DNA of 64,000 bases from Isoetes taiwanensis (lineage: Eukaryota; Streptophyta; Lycopodiopsida; Isoetales; Isoetaceae). Each line of letters starts with the position of its first letter. The stretch's first letter is position 1. The stretch is taken from the NCBI GenBank assembly GCA_021234155.1, contig JAJEKV010000013.1, forward strand, positions 9,001,193 through 9,065,192, in the 5' to 3' direction. The translations under genes were made by a program, and so were the position numbers. The notes under the pieces were generated by a model that had not been told where the DNA came from, did not search any database, and was given only the letters and a program-made list of their open reading frames with translations. Below, one piece after another: positions 11,547 to 29,885 of the stretch.

Positions 11547-12589
11547 GCTTTACAAAGCACCTACAGTTAAGAATTTTGTTTAAGAAACAATAAATCTGAG
11601 ATGTACATAGAAATAACAAACCACCGTGGTACCTCAAACGAAAGGTGGTTGCTTTTTATGCTCTCTTGTCTGCCTAGATAAGGAAGAAACTTGCTTTAAC
11701 CTGCAAAATGAAACTCACAAGATTGTCACAAGAGAGTCAAAGGAAATCGAAAATGGATGGAAGAATAGATGATTGGCTACATTCTATAAACCAAATGAAG
11801 ATCTGTAAAAACTTCCACGAAAATTTCATCCAATCACTACAAATTCGTCCACGGTTAAGAATTTCGTCCACCAAATTGCCGAGAACAGAAGACCCGTCCA
11901 AGATTAAGCTTGTGTCTTCACCATACACCCCTAGAAGGATCCATACGGGAGCGCCATCTCCCGCTCGACCACCTCTACCGTACAACAAACGGAGGTAGGT
12001 GGGAAAATTCGTATGGCAACCAGGCCGTACACGGACCCCTAACCCAATAAAAAATACCCCTACCAGTCACGAAGGTGGTTTGTACGTGTTGTTCAAGGTG
12101 AAGCCCCCTTGAGGTAAAAAACATCTTTCAATGTGCTTAATATTTAGTTAGTCTTAAAATCTAAAATTTCAGCAAGCATGCTTGCATTCTTTTTAATATG
12201 TTGCTTTTTACAATGAAGGAAAAAGAGGTTGTATGTATGTTCCTTCTGAAAATCTCAAACGTGGATCAAATGTATTCTCAACTAAACAAGTTCATGGCAG
12301 AGAAGAACAAAGCAAAACAGCGAACGTTCATAGGTACTAGGAGAACTACACAAAGTTGGCCTTAGTGGTAGAGTAGTTATTGAGCAAGAATTCTCAGTTA
12401 ACTGCTAGGAAACAACCTGGTCAAGCAGAATTTTGTATATCAGATTTGTTTCTTGAAATCTGATCAGTTTATTATTGTTGTTTTTGAATAATAAAAAAAT
12501 TTGTCAATTTGTTACTGATTAACTCTGCTCAAGTTGTTACTTATCAACTTATTTTTGAAATATATTAACTTACAAATGATAACGGGGTA
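11547..12589. other. Stretch without a recognised gene
   Basis: The segment upstream of the transposase-like gene contains no recognisable coding sequence beyond a 96-codon plus frame at 11708-11998 (ATG start, basic, unrecognised). Inverted ends that might mark a DNA transposon were looked for by eye and not found. Confidence 0.4.
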
Positions 12590-12995
12590 TTTTCTTACGA
12601 TGTCATAGGGTATTATCCTACGAATGATAACAGGGTATGTTATTTGGAATGGGGTATTATTTGAAACAGGGAATTATTTGGAATGGGGTATTATTTAAAA
12701 TAGGGAATTATTTGGAATGGGGTATTATTTGAAACGGGGTATTATTTTGCAAATGATAATAGGGTATGATTTGAAATAAGGTATTACCTGAATAGGGTAT
12801 TATCTTACGGATTATAATAGGGTATGAATTCACATTCTTTGACTGGGGGATTGCGACACCAGCATAACGGGGTATTATCATACAAATGAGAAAAAGGGGG
12901 ATTGTGGCCAAATACCCCGATTCGAAAAATACATTTTATCCCTGTTCTTCGACGGAAAAGGGGGATTTTATAGGCATTTTTGCGGGGTATTTTAT
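12590..12995 (+). repeat. GGGGTATTATTTGAAAC minisatellite
   Basis: About fifteen degenerate units of GGGGTATTATTTGGAATG / GGGAATTATTTGGAAT run toward AAAAAGGGGGATTGTGG and GCGGGGTATTTTATAGGG. They sit just before the ATPase exon at 13075 and resemble the repeat at 780-1180 that follows the earlier ATPase exons. Confidence 0.75.
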
Positions 12996-13074
12996 AGGGT
13001 ATTGGAGCACCTTTTTCGTTGTGAACCTTTTCATTAGTTTTGTGTCCTGGACAATTAAATATTATTTATTACCA

Positions 13075-13360
13075 GTGTTTCACCAAAGGCACCGACAAAG
13101 ACATGGTTGTCTTGCTTAGAAAATCAAGATGGAATTGATGCAGCTATTGTCGGAATGCTGGCTGAACCAAAAGAGGTAATTTTGTTGACTGACCTTTGGA
13201 CTTGTCCACTTTGTCTAACTTGTCTAATGATGTCTCAAGTGCAAACATTACAGAAGTCCATTTTCTTCCTTTTAATCCTAATGACAAGAGGACAGCTGTT
13301 ACATACATTGATAATGCCACAGGGAAATGGTACAGGGCAAGCAAAGGTGCACCTAAGCAG
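13075..13360 (+). pseudogene. Plasma-membrane H+-ATPase pseudogene, middle exons
   Basis: Exon 13075-13175 encodes CFTKGTDKDMVVLL, then after a frameshifting loss of a few residues ENQDGIDAAIVGMLAEPKE, ending at a GT donor. Exon 13240-13360 encodes [39 protein letters not shown], ending CAG|GTAAG. This is the cytoplasmic nucleotide-binding region of the P3A proton pump; KGAP is the family's ATP-binding landmark. The 64-base intron has an atypical AAG acceptor. In the protein these exons follow the DKTGT exon at 539-656, with some residues between them missing here. Following exons were not found downstream, where unrelated sequence and the element at 14354 begin. Confidence 0.9.
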
Positions 13361-14032
13361 GTAAGTTTGGTCATTTTTCCTCCAAACATTTTGATCCATG
13401 ACAATGATAATCCTTTTTCAGGGGCAGGCTGTGGAATATCCTTATAGACATACCTGGGAGTATAAATTTCTCAAGCCCACTGTTTAGATGGAAGGGTGCT
13501 GCTCAAACCAGCATTGCGGAAGGTTATGCCTCCCTTGCCATTTACAAAAGCAATGCTATCAAATGCATTTTCAGGATGCTCCCGGGAAGCTCCTTTTTTT
13601 GACATGCTAGTAAAACCTACAGCAATGGGAAGTTGATTGCTAAAGGATGAATAGATTCAATTTGAAAGGCTTCAAATATCTCTCTTGTCTAGAATGTTCA
13701 GACACAACCTTCGATGCAGCATGACATTTTACTTCCTCAATTTAATGCTAAATCTTTGCGTCTTAAAGTTGCGGCTATGCCATTTTGGTAACATGCAAGA
13801 GGGACAGATGAAACTCCCTTGGTTGGCATACGTTTCTTCAAAAACCTTGACTGTATGCTGGTTTTTCAGCTGAACTGTTCAGCTCTTTGGGCTTTTGAGT
13901 GGATAATATTCCACTGTATCAATTCTTGGTCTCAACCCTATGGATATTCTCGACGTAAAAGTGCTACCCAATCTACAATTGCCCGGGGGGATGCTTCTCT
14001 CGCCCAGTCGGAGAAACAATGCTTTCAAATCT
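13361..14032 (+). other. Unassigned stretch after the ATPase exons
   Basis: No further ATPase exon is seen. An AG-bounded segment at 13694-13790 (CTTGTCTAG then NVQTQPSMQHDILLPQFNAK in frame) could be an exon of an unknown gene, but it soon meets a stop. Confidence 0.35.
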
Positions 14033-14235
14033 AATATCGTCGATTCGGCGTGGCGAAATGGTATTCTTGTTTCAAGAGCGAGCATGCATGCATTGCATCG
14101 TCGCGATGCATGCATCGCATGCGTTTTGGGCCGTTCATCGGGTTGGGCGTTTGCTACTTATTGCGAGTTCTTCATCGACGTTTCGCCGGTAGCTTCCTCT
14201 TCTCTCGCCGGTACCTTATTCTCTTTGATTTGTTT
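14033..14235 (+). repeat. Partial copy of the hairpin-rich element
   Basis: This segment is a second copy of 14411-14610, sharing ATATCGTCGATTCGGCGTG, GCGAGCATGCATGCAT, GTTCATCGGGTTGGGCGTTT and CCTTATTCTCTTTGA. It includes the GCGATGCATGCATCGC palindrome. The pair forms a direct repeat about 375 bases apart. Confidence 0.75.
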
Positions 14236-14353
14236 CGAGGCGGGGAGGGGCTTCTTCCTCGCTTTGGTTTGGCTAATTTGGCGTGGCTTTCCTGCTGTCC
14301 TTTCCGGCCTTTAGCCTTCATCCCGTGACCTTCGTCCCTCGATCCTAGTTTGT

Positions 14354-15126
14354 TAAGGAAGTCCTTTGGTATTGGGCGTTTTGTTGGTTTCATGCGAGTC
14401 GCCGGTGCAAGAATATCGTCGATTCGGCGTGAGCGAATCGGCATTCTTCTCAAAGCGAGCATGCATGCATTACATCGCGTCGCGATGCATGCATCGCATC
14501 GCGTTTTGGGCGTTCATCGGGTTGGGCGTTTGCTACTTATTCGCGAGTTCTTCATCGGCGTTTCATCGGCTTCCTTCCTCTTCTCCAGTGATACCTTATT
14601 CTCTTTGAACCCACCCTCCGCCCTTCTTTGTTTATTATATTTTGTACAAGTTACGTTTATCATGTTTTTTCCACCCGGTGGGTGATGCTTTTTTCCACTC
14701 CTTTGGGTGATGCTATTCTTTGGTATGTTTCTCGTTTGTTGTTGGTGATGTGCGTAGTGCAGGTTGGCGAGCCATCCGTTTGACTTCTCCATGTGCGGGT
14801 TTTGGGGGCGATTCTATGCCTTTACGTTTGTCTAAGCCCCTTGCCGAGGAAGGCTTATCACTAGGGTTTTTCCTCGAAAACCCGAAAGGGCGGGTTTTTT
14901 AATCCCGTGATAAGCTTTTCGGCAGTACATCAACCACTCATCTATTAGCATTGTATTTGTTTTGGGGTCCAAATGATATAATTGGATTTTCCCTTTATTT
15001 TTTTTGTGGGTAGTTCGCATGTGTGCGCTATCCAATCGTCCACCATTGTAGAAAATCTGCCGAGATGAATGAGAAGCCTATCTATGGGCGTTTTGTTGGT
15101 TTCATGCGAGTCGCAGTGCAAGAATT
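14354..15126 (+). mobile_element. Hairpin-rich element with terminal direct repeats, copy A
   Basis: The ends carry a direct repeat: GGGCGTTTTGTTGGTTTCAT, GCGAGTCGC, GTGCAAGAAT at 14378-14414 and 15086-15124. Internal hairpins: AAGAAT/ATTCTT enclosing CGATTCG/CGAATCG (14409-14448); a long stem 14842-14924 (TGCCGA and GCTTATCAC with GTGATAAGC and CGGCA) enclosing two conserved hairpins around CCTCGAAAACCCGAAAGGGC; and GGGTAG-CGCA/TGCG-CTATCC near 15008-15035. A CACCC/GGGTG hairpin pair lies at 14671-14713. There is no coding capacity. Copy B at 55425-56034 has the same order of structures with different stem sequences. It could be an LTR-like, retrozyme-like or LINE-leader element; none is proven. 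Confidence 0.6.
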
Positions 15127-15849
15127 TATATGGTTTTTGTGTTTGCAGAACATGTCGTCGTTCATAATAAGAGAAACAACCAAAAGAGATCAATATGGAC
15201 ATAGAAGGCATTTTTGACATATACTCGGTATCTTGGTATCAATCTGCAGGCAAGAGCATCTGTTCGGTTTTGTAAGAAATATATGCTGTGACGCTGAAGC
15301 TTTTTCTTTAAGGTAGGTTCTATAGGAAGTTAAATGTTTGAAATATGTGAGTTAACTAAGGTATTTAAAATTTGGCATGCATTTGCATCTTTGATATCTA
15401 AATGCTGCATGATCTTCATATATTTCAGCTTCTGTGTTCTCTTTATAAATCAAATAGACAGTCATTTGTTAGAAGGGGTATTTCATGGATGGCCATATTT
15501 GAGTGAATACATATTTGGCTGCATGTCTGGATGAATGGTCCTTGTTGAGCAATAAAGTCTCCCACGTACTATGGCAGCATTAACATCGGCCTATTACTCC
15601 AAGCAAACCTTGGTAGTCAAGTTCTCCATTGGTATGGGATTGAATTTGACGTCCGGCCGGATTTGCCAGGCTTACCTGTAAGAGAAGTAGCAGCTTCTTT
15701 TATCTCTTGCTCTTCTTTCTCTCTGAATGCCCTGTATCCCAGTGGGTATATATCGACATTAGGAGGCAATGGGCCTGATATTTACTGTTCTTGTGCTGTT
15801 GTAGAAGATGATTGCTCTACTTAGTCATCTAATGAATGGTCATTGTCAG
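15127..15849 (+). other. Stretch before the RING exon
   Basis: No exon of the RING gene was recognised here, although its N-terminal cysteine-rich start is expected upstream. There are T-rich tracts before AG at 15428, 15802 and 15849, so decayed small exons cannot be excluded. Confidence 0.35.
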
Positions 15850-16871
15850 TATGCAGCTCTGTTTGATAGAGCAGTGACACGAGATTTGCCACCACATCAA
15901 GTCATCTCATGTCCATCATCTGGTCTTATTACAAGAACATCCAACAGCTTCCCCTTGGACACATTTCGACCGCCCCCAAGGCCTTTGCCATATGATGCAG
16001 ATTCAAGGTACATTAGACTGCAAAGAGATGGTCTAGTATCAAGACATGACAAATGTAGTCTAAGTCATCTACATGGGAGTGAGCCTGATCCTCCACGACC
16101 TGCAATGGGTGAAGATAAGGGGGAAACGATTCCTTTTTTATCTGGGGAAGGACCGGTGAAAGAACCTGGTCAATATGCAGTGTCTGAATCAAAAGATTTG
16201 AGGAAGGTTGAATCAATGTCATCTGTCATGGATGATGAAGATGTCTGTCCAACTTGCCTTGATGGTAATGATTCATTCATTGTTTATCCGTACTTGGCGC
16301 CTTAGTACTGTGCTATTGTCTTAAAGCATTTGAAATTAGTTTTTGCAAGTTGATGGGCAAATTATCAGTAGACTATGCGAAAGGTTTTGGCTCATGGGCT
16401 TCATTGTAGAGATTGGTTGTGTTAGTTATATTCATGTCCTGTACACAAAGGCTTCAGGACACATGGTCGGGGATATGCAATATTGTTGCTATATATTACT
16501 GGTTTTTCATATGTCCATGAATTATAGCTTTGATAGATAGACCCTCTAAGTCTGCATATTTATTTGTATTCTACCTGCATACCTTTTGGAATTTTTTAAA
16601 TCTATTGGTGGAAGTCATTTCCAAGGCAATGATATGCTCACAGTGGACTAGACGACAATGAAACACTCCTAGGTCGTACTAGAGCTTATTACTATGTTCA
16701 TATGAAAGATGTATGTATCTAAATGTTCGAAGTGCTAATGCCTTGCTTCATGGTTATTTCAGTTATACACAGGAGAATCTTAAAATAAATACGCAATATG
16801 ATCACCACTTCCATTTAGCATGCATCCCTGAATGGATGGAAAGAAGCGATCACTGTCCTATTTGTTACAAG
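15850..16871 (+). pseudogene. RING-H2 E3 ubiquitin ligase pseudogene (At3g02290-like)
   Basis: Exon 15850-16264 follows an AG acceptor and encodes YAALFDRAVTRD, then DTFRPPPRPLPYDADSRYIR and LQRDGLVSRHDK, an acidic linker, and DEDVCPTCLDG, the first two zinc ligands. Exon 16763-16871 encodes YTQENLKINTQYDHHFHLAC and IPEWMERSDHCPICYK before a GT donor. The order and wording match the plant E3 ligases typified by Arabidopsis At3g02290, which transfer ubiquitin through a C-terminal RING-H2 domain. The third zinc-ligand Cys (TKC-EHHFH in relatives) is Tyr here, and the two exons join out of phase by one base, so a working RING is not made. The last exon (VMVFDE in relatives) is missing; repeat module sequence begins about 25 bases past the donor. 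Confidence 0.85.
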
Positions 16872-16894
16872 GTAAACAGTGAACTGGGTATCAG

Positions 16895-19634
<2,740 letters not shown>

Positions 19635-19668
19635 GAATAGAATAGAATAGAATAGAATAGTTTTTAAC

Positions 19669-19696
19669 GTCCACGAAGACCAATAGGTCATGGGAC
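19669..19696 (-). promoter_or_regulatory. LINE 3'-end double-stem hairpin
   Basis: On the minus strand the outer stem is GTCC/GGAC and the inner stem GACC/GGTC with TATT loop, followed by GTTAAAAAC and the pentamer tail. By analogy with LINEs whose RT recognises a 3' structure, this is a candidate RT-binding site. Confidence 0.65.
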
Positions 19697-20058
19697 CCAT
19701 ACAATGGGCTAGTACAATCATTACTACTAGGATTAAAAACCCACACCGAAAGGTTTTCAAGGGAAAAACCTTGCGGTAATGATGATACTAGACAAGCTTA
19801 GATAATGACTCTTGAGGGCTCGATAATTGCGGGGCGTTTATCTAGAACCTCAAGTATGTATAATGCCAAGTCATGCACGAGATGGTGCTTGAGAAGTTGT
19901 GGAAGCGTGGAATGGAATGCTAAGGTCGAAAAATGATTCGGACTATCTCAAAAGCGGGGCAACTTTCGAGGGAAAGAGTATGGCTTTCATCTTCAATAAC
20001 ACATGGCGGCAACAGGCACATAGTCTCTTCGCCAGCGGCAATTCGCGGCCGCTCCCAT

Positions 20059-20739
20059 CTACAATCTCAATCCGTAGCTTTGTGGGACCCCGTCGCGAAT
20101 TGATGCAATAGCTACAAGCTTGTTCTGGACAATGAAGCAAGCAAATAAGCTTGGGGCCCTGGTGCCAAAGTGGGATTTATGTGTGCATGATAATGACCGA
20201 GTTTCACTTGGGCCAAAATAATCTGCGTCCCATATCTTTTGAGAAAAGCGACCATTAAGATATTGTTGCAAAAGCTTCGGGATCGAACTGCAAGCATCGG
20301 GCGATGCTTTCACGTTACCCCAACGCGTGCAAACCATGTAGTGCAATGCTCTTTCCAACATCGTTTCAAGCGGAGGAGATTCAGCCATGGCAAGTGCAAG
20401 AACAGGATACCTAACATCGTCCATGTGGTGCACCTTGCAGATATAGTGGAGATGGCGCTTCATGGCGAATAATGTTGAAGAGGCCAAAACCCTCCGCTCT
20501 CTTGTAAAAGAATAGCATAGGGGCACCGTTCTTTTAACTCAAAGGCTGTAAGTGAGAAAGGACTTTTGCACCCGCTCCAAGCTCTCCCAAGCACTAGCAC
20601 TAATGGCGTGCCCCCACACTTCAGAACCATACAGTAAAACAGGCTCTACCAAAGCCCGAAACAAGTGGGCTTTCCGTGGCCAATCATGAATTTCTGCTTG
20701 TGAAAACAATTGTTTTGCATTGCATAGAGTGCTCTCCAT
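20059..20739 (-). pseudogene. Nested LINE ORF2, C-terminal region
   Basis: At 20739-20539 the frame reads LFRALVEPVLLYGSEVWGHA then WESLERVQKSFL, the typical region after the RT palm. From 20526 another frame reads HYICKVHHMDDVRYPVLALA and continues to about 20059. A frameshift or stop separates the two. The zinc-knuckle end of the protein is not clearly visible before the 3' hairpin. Confidence 0.75.
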
Positions 20740-20989
20740 CCAGCCAGACCACCCGCTTGGTAATACAATCGTTCCCGGAGTGTTTCTTACGCATTCTACA
20801 CCAAGATACTTGTAGCTATCTACAACTTCAACCGGCGGCTATCATAGTGCATAGGGGAACATTGTGGCGAGAAGATTGAACTACCAAAAGCTTAGTCTTT
20901 TTGCGGTTAACACGCAGACTGTGTTCTCCACGTAAACTGTGCGAGCATGTAAATGTTGCTGCATACTAGCAAATGTATGTGCGCCGGTG

Positions 20990-21936
20990 AAACATCATCA
21001 GCATACATAAGTTGCCTAATGATATAGTGTGCCAAATGTGGACCTCCGCGCCATGATTTTTTTCAGCCATTCTTCCAATTGATCAATGTACAAGCCAAAA
21101 GTGTAGGAGATAAAGGGCAACCCTGTCCGAACTCCAATATTGCTAGTGATTTGAGTACGATCTTTGAAATTTAGCAAAACCCTTTCATAGAGCCAATAAA
21201 CGCATTTTGAAGATCTTGTGGAACCCCAAGTGCACAAGAAGCTTTTTGCCAAAGAAGCTTCAGCGTGTCTTGTATCAAAAGCGTAAGTAAAATCTACAAA
21301 GCATATATAGAGGTCTTGTTTCAAACTTCGACTATGTTCAATAAGCATGCGCAATGTGAAAATATGGTCTATTGTAGAATGGCATGGACGAAAGCACACT
21401 TTGCCCTACAAAGACGCATACACCAGTATGTTACGCCCCATGATGTCAACTGCTTCTCGGTAAAAGGCGGCTAAGAGCTTTGAAAATATGGAACTTACCA
21501 TGATCATCGCGATAATTAGAAGGGTCATGCTTATCACACCTTTGTAAATTGGTACGACCTTACTGACAGCCCAAGTTTCTGGCAAGCCTTCTTGCAAAGC
21601 TTGATTTAAAAGAGTAGTGATGATTGGAAGCAATAGCGGACCCCCCCATTTAAGCAATTCTGCTTGCAAACCTTGAAGATCAGGAGACTTGCCATTAGAT
21701 AGATGCCGCAATCCTTCTTTGACTTCCTCCTCTGTGAATTGAAGAATATCACCTACCAAAGGAGGCACAGAATTAAGGACCCCAGGATGATCATATAAGT
21801 GGACCAATCGCTCATCCCATTGCTGCATAGAAATATGTCCAAGGGTAGGAGGTGGTCGATATAATATTTTGCGCCAGAAGGTCCGAGGTTCACGTAGCAG
21901 TAATTCAAACATTTGCTTCGGTGCTTTCGGCAACAA
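20990..21936 (-). pseudogene. Nested LINE ORF2, reverse transcriptase
   Basis: Minus-strand frame 21936-21406 holds the RT start: LRHLSNGKSPDLQGLQAELL, KVVPIYKG. Frame 21399-21016 holds CFVDFTYAFDTR (block A), ITSNIGVRTGLPF and FGLYIDQLEEWLK. The catalytic LMYADD is found in a third frame at 21008-20991. Frameshifts therefore separate blocks A and C, so the enzyme is dead as written. Confidence 0.85.
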
Positions 21937-22242
21937 AGCGTGCCTTCTTGCGTTTCAAAACAGACTTATAATTATGAATGGCATTATGTCGCGTATCTGG
22001 CTCAACTATCATTCGCAATTGTTTTTTAAGCTGCTTGCAGTCTTCATCAAACCAGGCATTTCTAGGAAAGGATTTCCTACCAGCATGAGCAACACCAGAA
22101 GTGCGTGTACCAAAGCAAGAGACAGCAGAAGTAAGCAAAGTATCAGCAAATGCTGCATTACGCTCTTGAAGAGTTGGGTAATCCAAAATACCGCAAGCCG
22201 CCAGAGCTAATGTCCGCTCATATTCAAAAGATCTAGAATAAG

Positions 22243-23070
22243 TCAAGCGAATCTCGAGGGGCGAGAAGCCCCGATAGCAATGGGTTGAAGAGGTGGAAGC
22301 TGCCACTTTAATGACAAATAAAGTGGATAGTGATCAGATTTTATCTCCTCATCTCTATGCCTTGTGCCAATTCGAAAATCTGAAATGAGATCCAAGGCTT
22401 GCACTTGGGAAATGACATAATCAACAACACTAGTACCACCACCCTGCCTATCCTGTCTGCATGTAATACCTTTAGAGTGTGGCCATTGCTCTAAGCCATT
22501 ACAAAGTACCATCTCAAAGACTTCACACAACTGGATGAGCTCCCTTCCAAATGTTGAGACGGGTTTATTAGCATCAGGCGATGAACGTGGAAAGACTGTA
22601 TCATTAGCAGACATCCATAAAGGGTCACGAACATCCTCAAGTATGAGTTGAGCAGCTTGCATTTCAGCAGTGCGAGCATTGAAATCACCAAGAAGAATAA
22701 CATGCCCCAACTGTTTGAATTGAGCAATGTCATCATAAAGATCACCATAAGGATCACTGCGAGCGACATCATATTCATCATAAAAAGGTGATGATGTAGG
22801 TGGGAAGTAACAGGCAGCAACAAAAATGGTACTACTATTGTGGCAATGAAGTTTGATCCACATGTAGCGATTATATCTATCAGCTTTATGAAGCGTGATA
22901 TATGGAGCAAGGGCATCCTTGAAATAGCAAGCAACTCCACCGCAACCTCGTTGCCCATGACATTCATTAAATAATGAAAAGAATTGATAGCCCTCAGAAA
23001 AATGAGGTAGCCGTTTGGTTTGAATGCTCCCACGTTTCCATGAGCGTAATGATATCCATATCTTTTGCAA
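22243..23070 (-). pseudogene. Nested LINE ORF2, APE endonuclease domain
   Basis: A 275-codon open segment contains APE-family landmarks: GGVACYFKDALAP, FVAACYFPPTSSPFY, VILLGDFNAR (catalytic Asp/Asn), TSVVDYVISQ and IKSDHYPLYLSL (catalytic Asp/His). The frame begins at TTG, so the true N-terminus with the WN motif lies upstream in another frame. It nicks target DNA for target-primed reverse transcription in this family. Confidence 0.85.
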
Positions 23071-23387
23071 TGGGATTCAAGCCATCACCTTTACGCCCGA
23101 GGAAAACCTCGACAATTCGGGACACCAACCGAAGGCACATTTCCTAGGAAGGTACATTTGAGGTATGATCGGTCTGGCCGAGGAGGCTGGAGCAATAGAG
23201 GCGGCAAAATGCAGCAGCCGATAGCAGCAACATCGCCGGCGGCCGGCCAAAGATCAAAGGGTACCATTAGCAACATCATGAGAGGAATGGCCTTGAGCAG
23301 AAGAAGATGTGGTGGGTGCAGAAGATGGAACAACACGAGGCGCATTTGCAAAGATTGGTATGTGCATGGGAAATGGGAGAATGGACT

Positions 23388-24420
23388 TTAACACCAGCAG
23401 TATGAGTGGCCCGAGCATGATGAAAGACGTCGGCAAAGGTTGCATGTGATGGTGTAAAAATCGTAGTTTTCCGCGAATCGGTCTTTTACCACCATTCTTT
23501 TGAATGTCATGGACCTTTTGCAAATTCTCGGCCCGGCTAATAGCTGTTGGGACTTAGTAAGATCAAAATCCGGATAGAGAGATGTCCCTTTCAATTGCTT
23601 GGCCTGCTTGAGGATATCCATTTTAGTACTCAAATTTTGCCTTTGTAAATTTCACTATCTTGTGGTGGTGGGGATGCAATGCTCCAACCCTATGTGCAAA
23701 GCCGGTGACAACAACCGGTGTTGTGAAGTCCAATTTAGCTAACACCAAAGTCTCCAGTACCTTTTGTTGCAAGTCCTCCGATGCTTCTTACGGCATGCCA
23801 CGAATTACCGATTACAATCGGCGGTTGTGCCTATCAATGTATTCTCTCGCCTAAAGCGGATATAGATGCATGTAGATGCAAAACCCGTTACATGAGAGTT
23901 TTGAAATTGGGGGAGGATGAACTAGGCATGGATCTCACATTAGGATCATGATGTTTGTGAAGAAGAAGTTGGAGGTGCCTTAGTTGCATGAGAATAGGAA
24001 CGTTCCAAGGCAACAACTTCGACTAGATGTGTCCTTAGCAAGCTCGGTCCTTGGCGAGTCATGCTTTCTTCCAATGCTCGCATCGCGAGTATTACAACTC
24101 GTAGACACCTCGAGACATGGCGGAGTAAATCTTGTCTTTGCTTGCCAATATCAACCATTAGATGCTCCACGCCATATGACAAGCGGCAAACTCCAACTTT
24201 GCGCCCTCAATTGCTTCCCAAAGCTTTGCATGTTCAAAGATGAATTTTGCCGATGGCGTTGCAAGGTCATTACGACACTTTGCCAATTCAGATTTCAATG
24301 CACATTGAAATTGTGTCATCTCTTGTTGCCGCATGTGCAAAGTAGGCCGTAAGAATGTCAAGCTTGTTCTCTAGATCTTTTGAAGCAAATTGACATAGAG
24401 AGGAAGACGTCTTTGACGAG
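23388..24420 (-). pseudogene. Nested LINE, probable ORF1 region
   Basis: Several short minus-strand frames, none longer than about 80 codons, are rich in Lys, Glu and Leu (MDILKQAKQLKGTSL, ALKSELAKCRNDLA). Position upstream of the APE domain suggests ORF1, but no RRM is recognisable, so this is placement by synteny rather than by homology. Confidence 0.4.
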
Positions 24421-24488
24421 GGACCTTGGAGAAATCATCCGGGGTCAATGCCTCGATGGTCCGCTCCCTTTCATCATCTCGAGTTGAA

Positions 24489-24692
24489 CCTCCAACGCAT
24501 GTTGGAGGTGTGGCTGAAAATATGCACTTCCAACACACGTCGCAGATGCAATCTGCTCCCCATTAGCATCAGCACCATGTGGTGAATCTCCAACGCGTGT
24601 TGGAGGTTTGTTTGGGCCAGTTACCGCCAACACCATAACGGATGTAATCGCTCTCCATCATCATGTGTTGAACCTCCAACGCATGTTGGAGG
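24489..24692. repeat. Three copies of a 20-bp palindrome in the LINE leader
   Basis: CCTCCAACGCATGTTGGAGG occurs at 24489-24508 and 24673-24692, with a CG-centred variant CTCCAACGCGTGTTGGAG at 24588-24605. A decayed CTTCCAACACACGT lies between. Spacing is about 85-99 bases. Confidence 0.85.
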
Positions 24693-25213
24693 TTCGTCAC
24701 AGGCCATTTGCTCCATCAACACCGTGGGAATTTATGCGATGGACAACGCTTATCCCGTTGAGAGTAAAGATGCAATGCCCTATTTAATGTTTGCCGCTTT
24801 AAGATGAGCATCTTTATTGAGAGATCGAGTCACATCACCTTTGTAACCAAGTATCTTTGTTCGTGGATCCGAGAGACTTCAAGGGGTGACGAAAGCGTGC
24901 CCTGGCAATTTGGCTGATCAAAGGGATTAATACCCACCATAGAAAAGTCCCCTAGCTGCTGCAGAGGAATTGAAGGAGCCATTACTTCGAGGAGGGGCGA
25001 AATGGGCTGATCTATAATAAAAAGCAGTCCCGAAATCAAAAAGTCCAAAAAGCTGAAACGTATAAGGATGCAAATGGTCCGAATCATATGTCGTTGGAAA
25101 GATCCAGGCATAAGCTTTCCAACGAGCCCGAAATCACCTGATTCTGATGTCTCTAGCTCAAGTTATGAGCTCGAGAAGTTTTGCCGTCGGGCACCAAAAA
25201 GGCCAGGCGCCAA

Positions 25214-29885
<4,672 letters not shown>

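Noticed and set aside
14842-14924. Hammerhead ribozyme
   Set aside because: The fold has three helices and a GAAA, but the conserved CTGATGA core is missing, and the CGATGAG of copy B is GTGATAAG in copy A.
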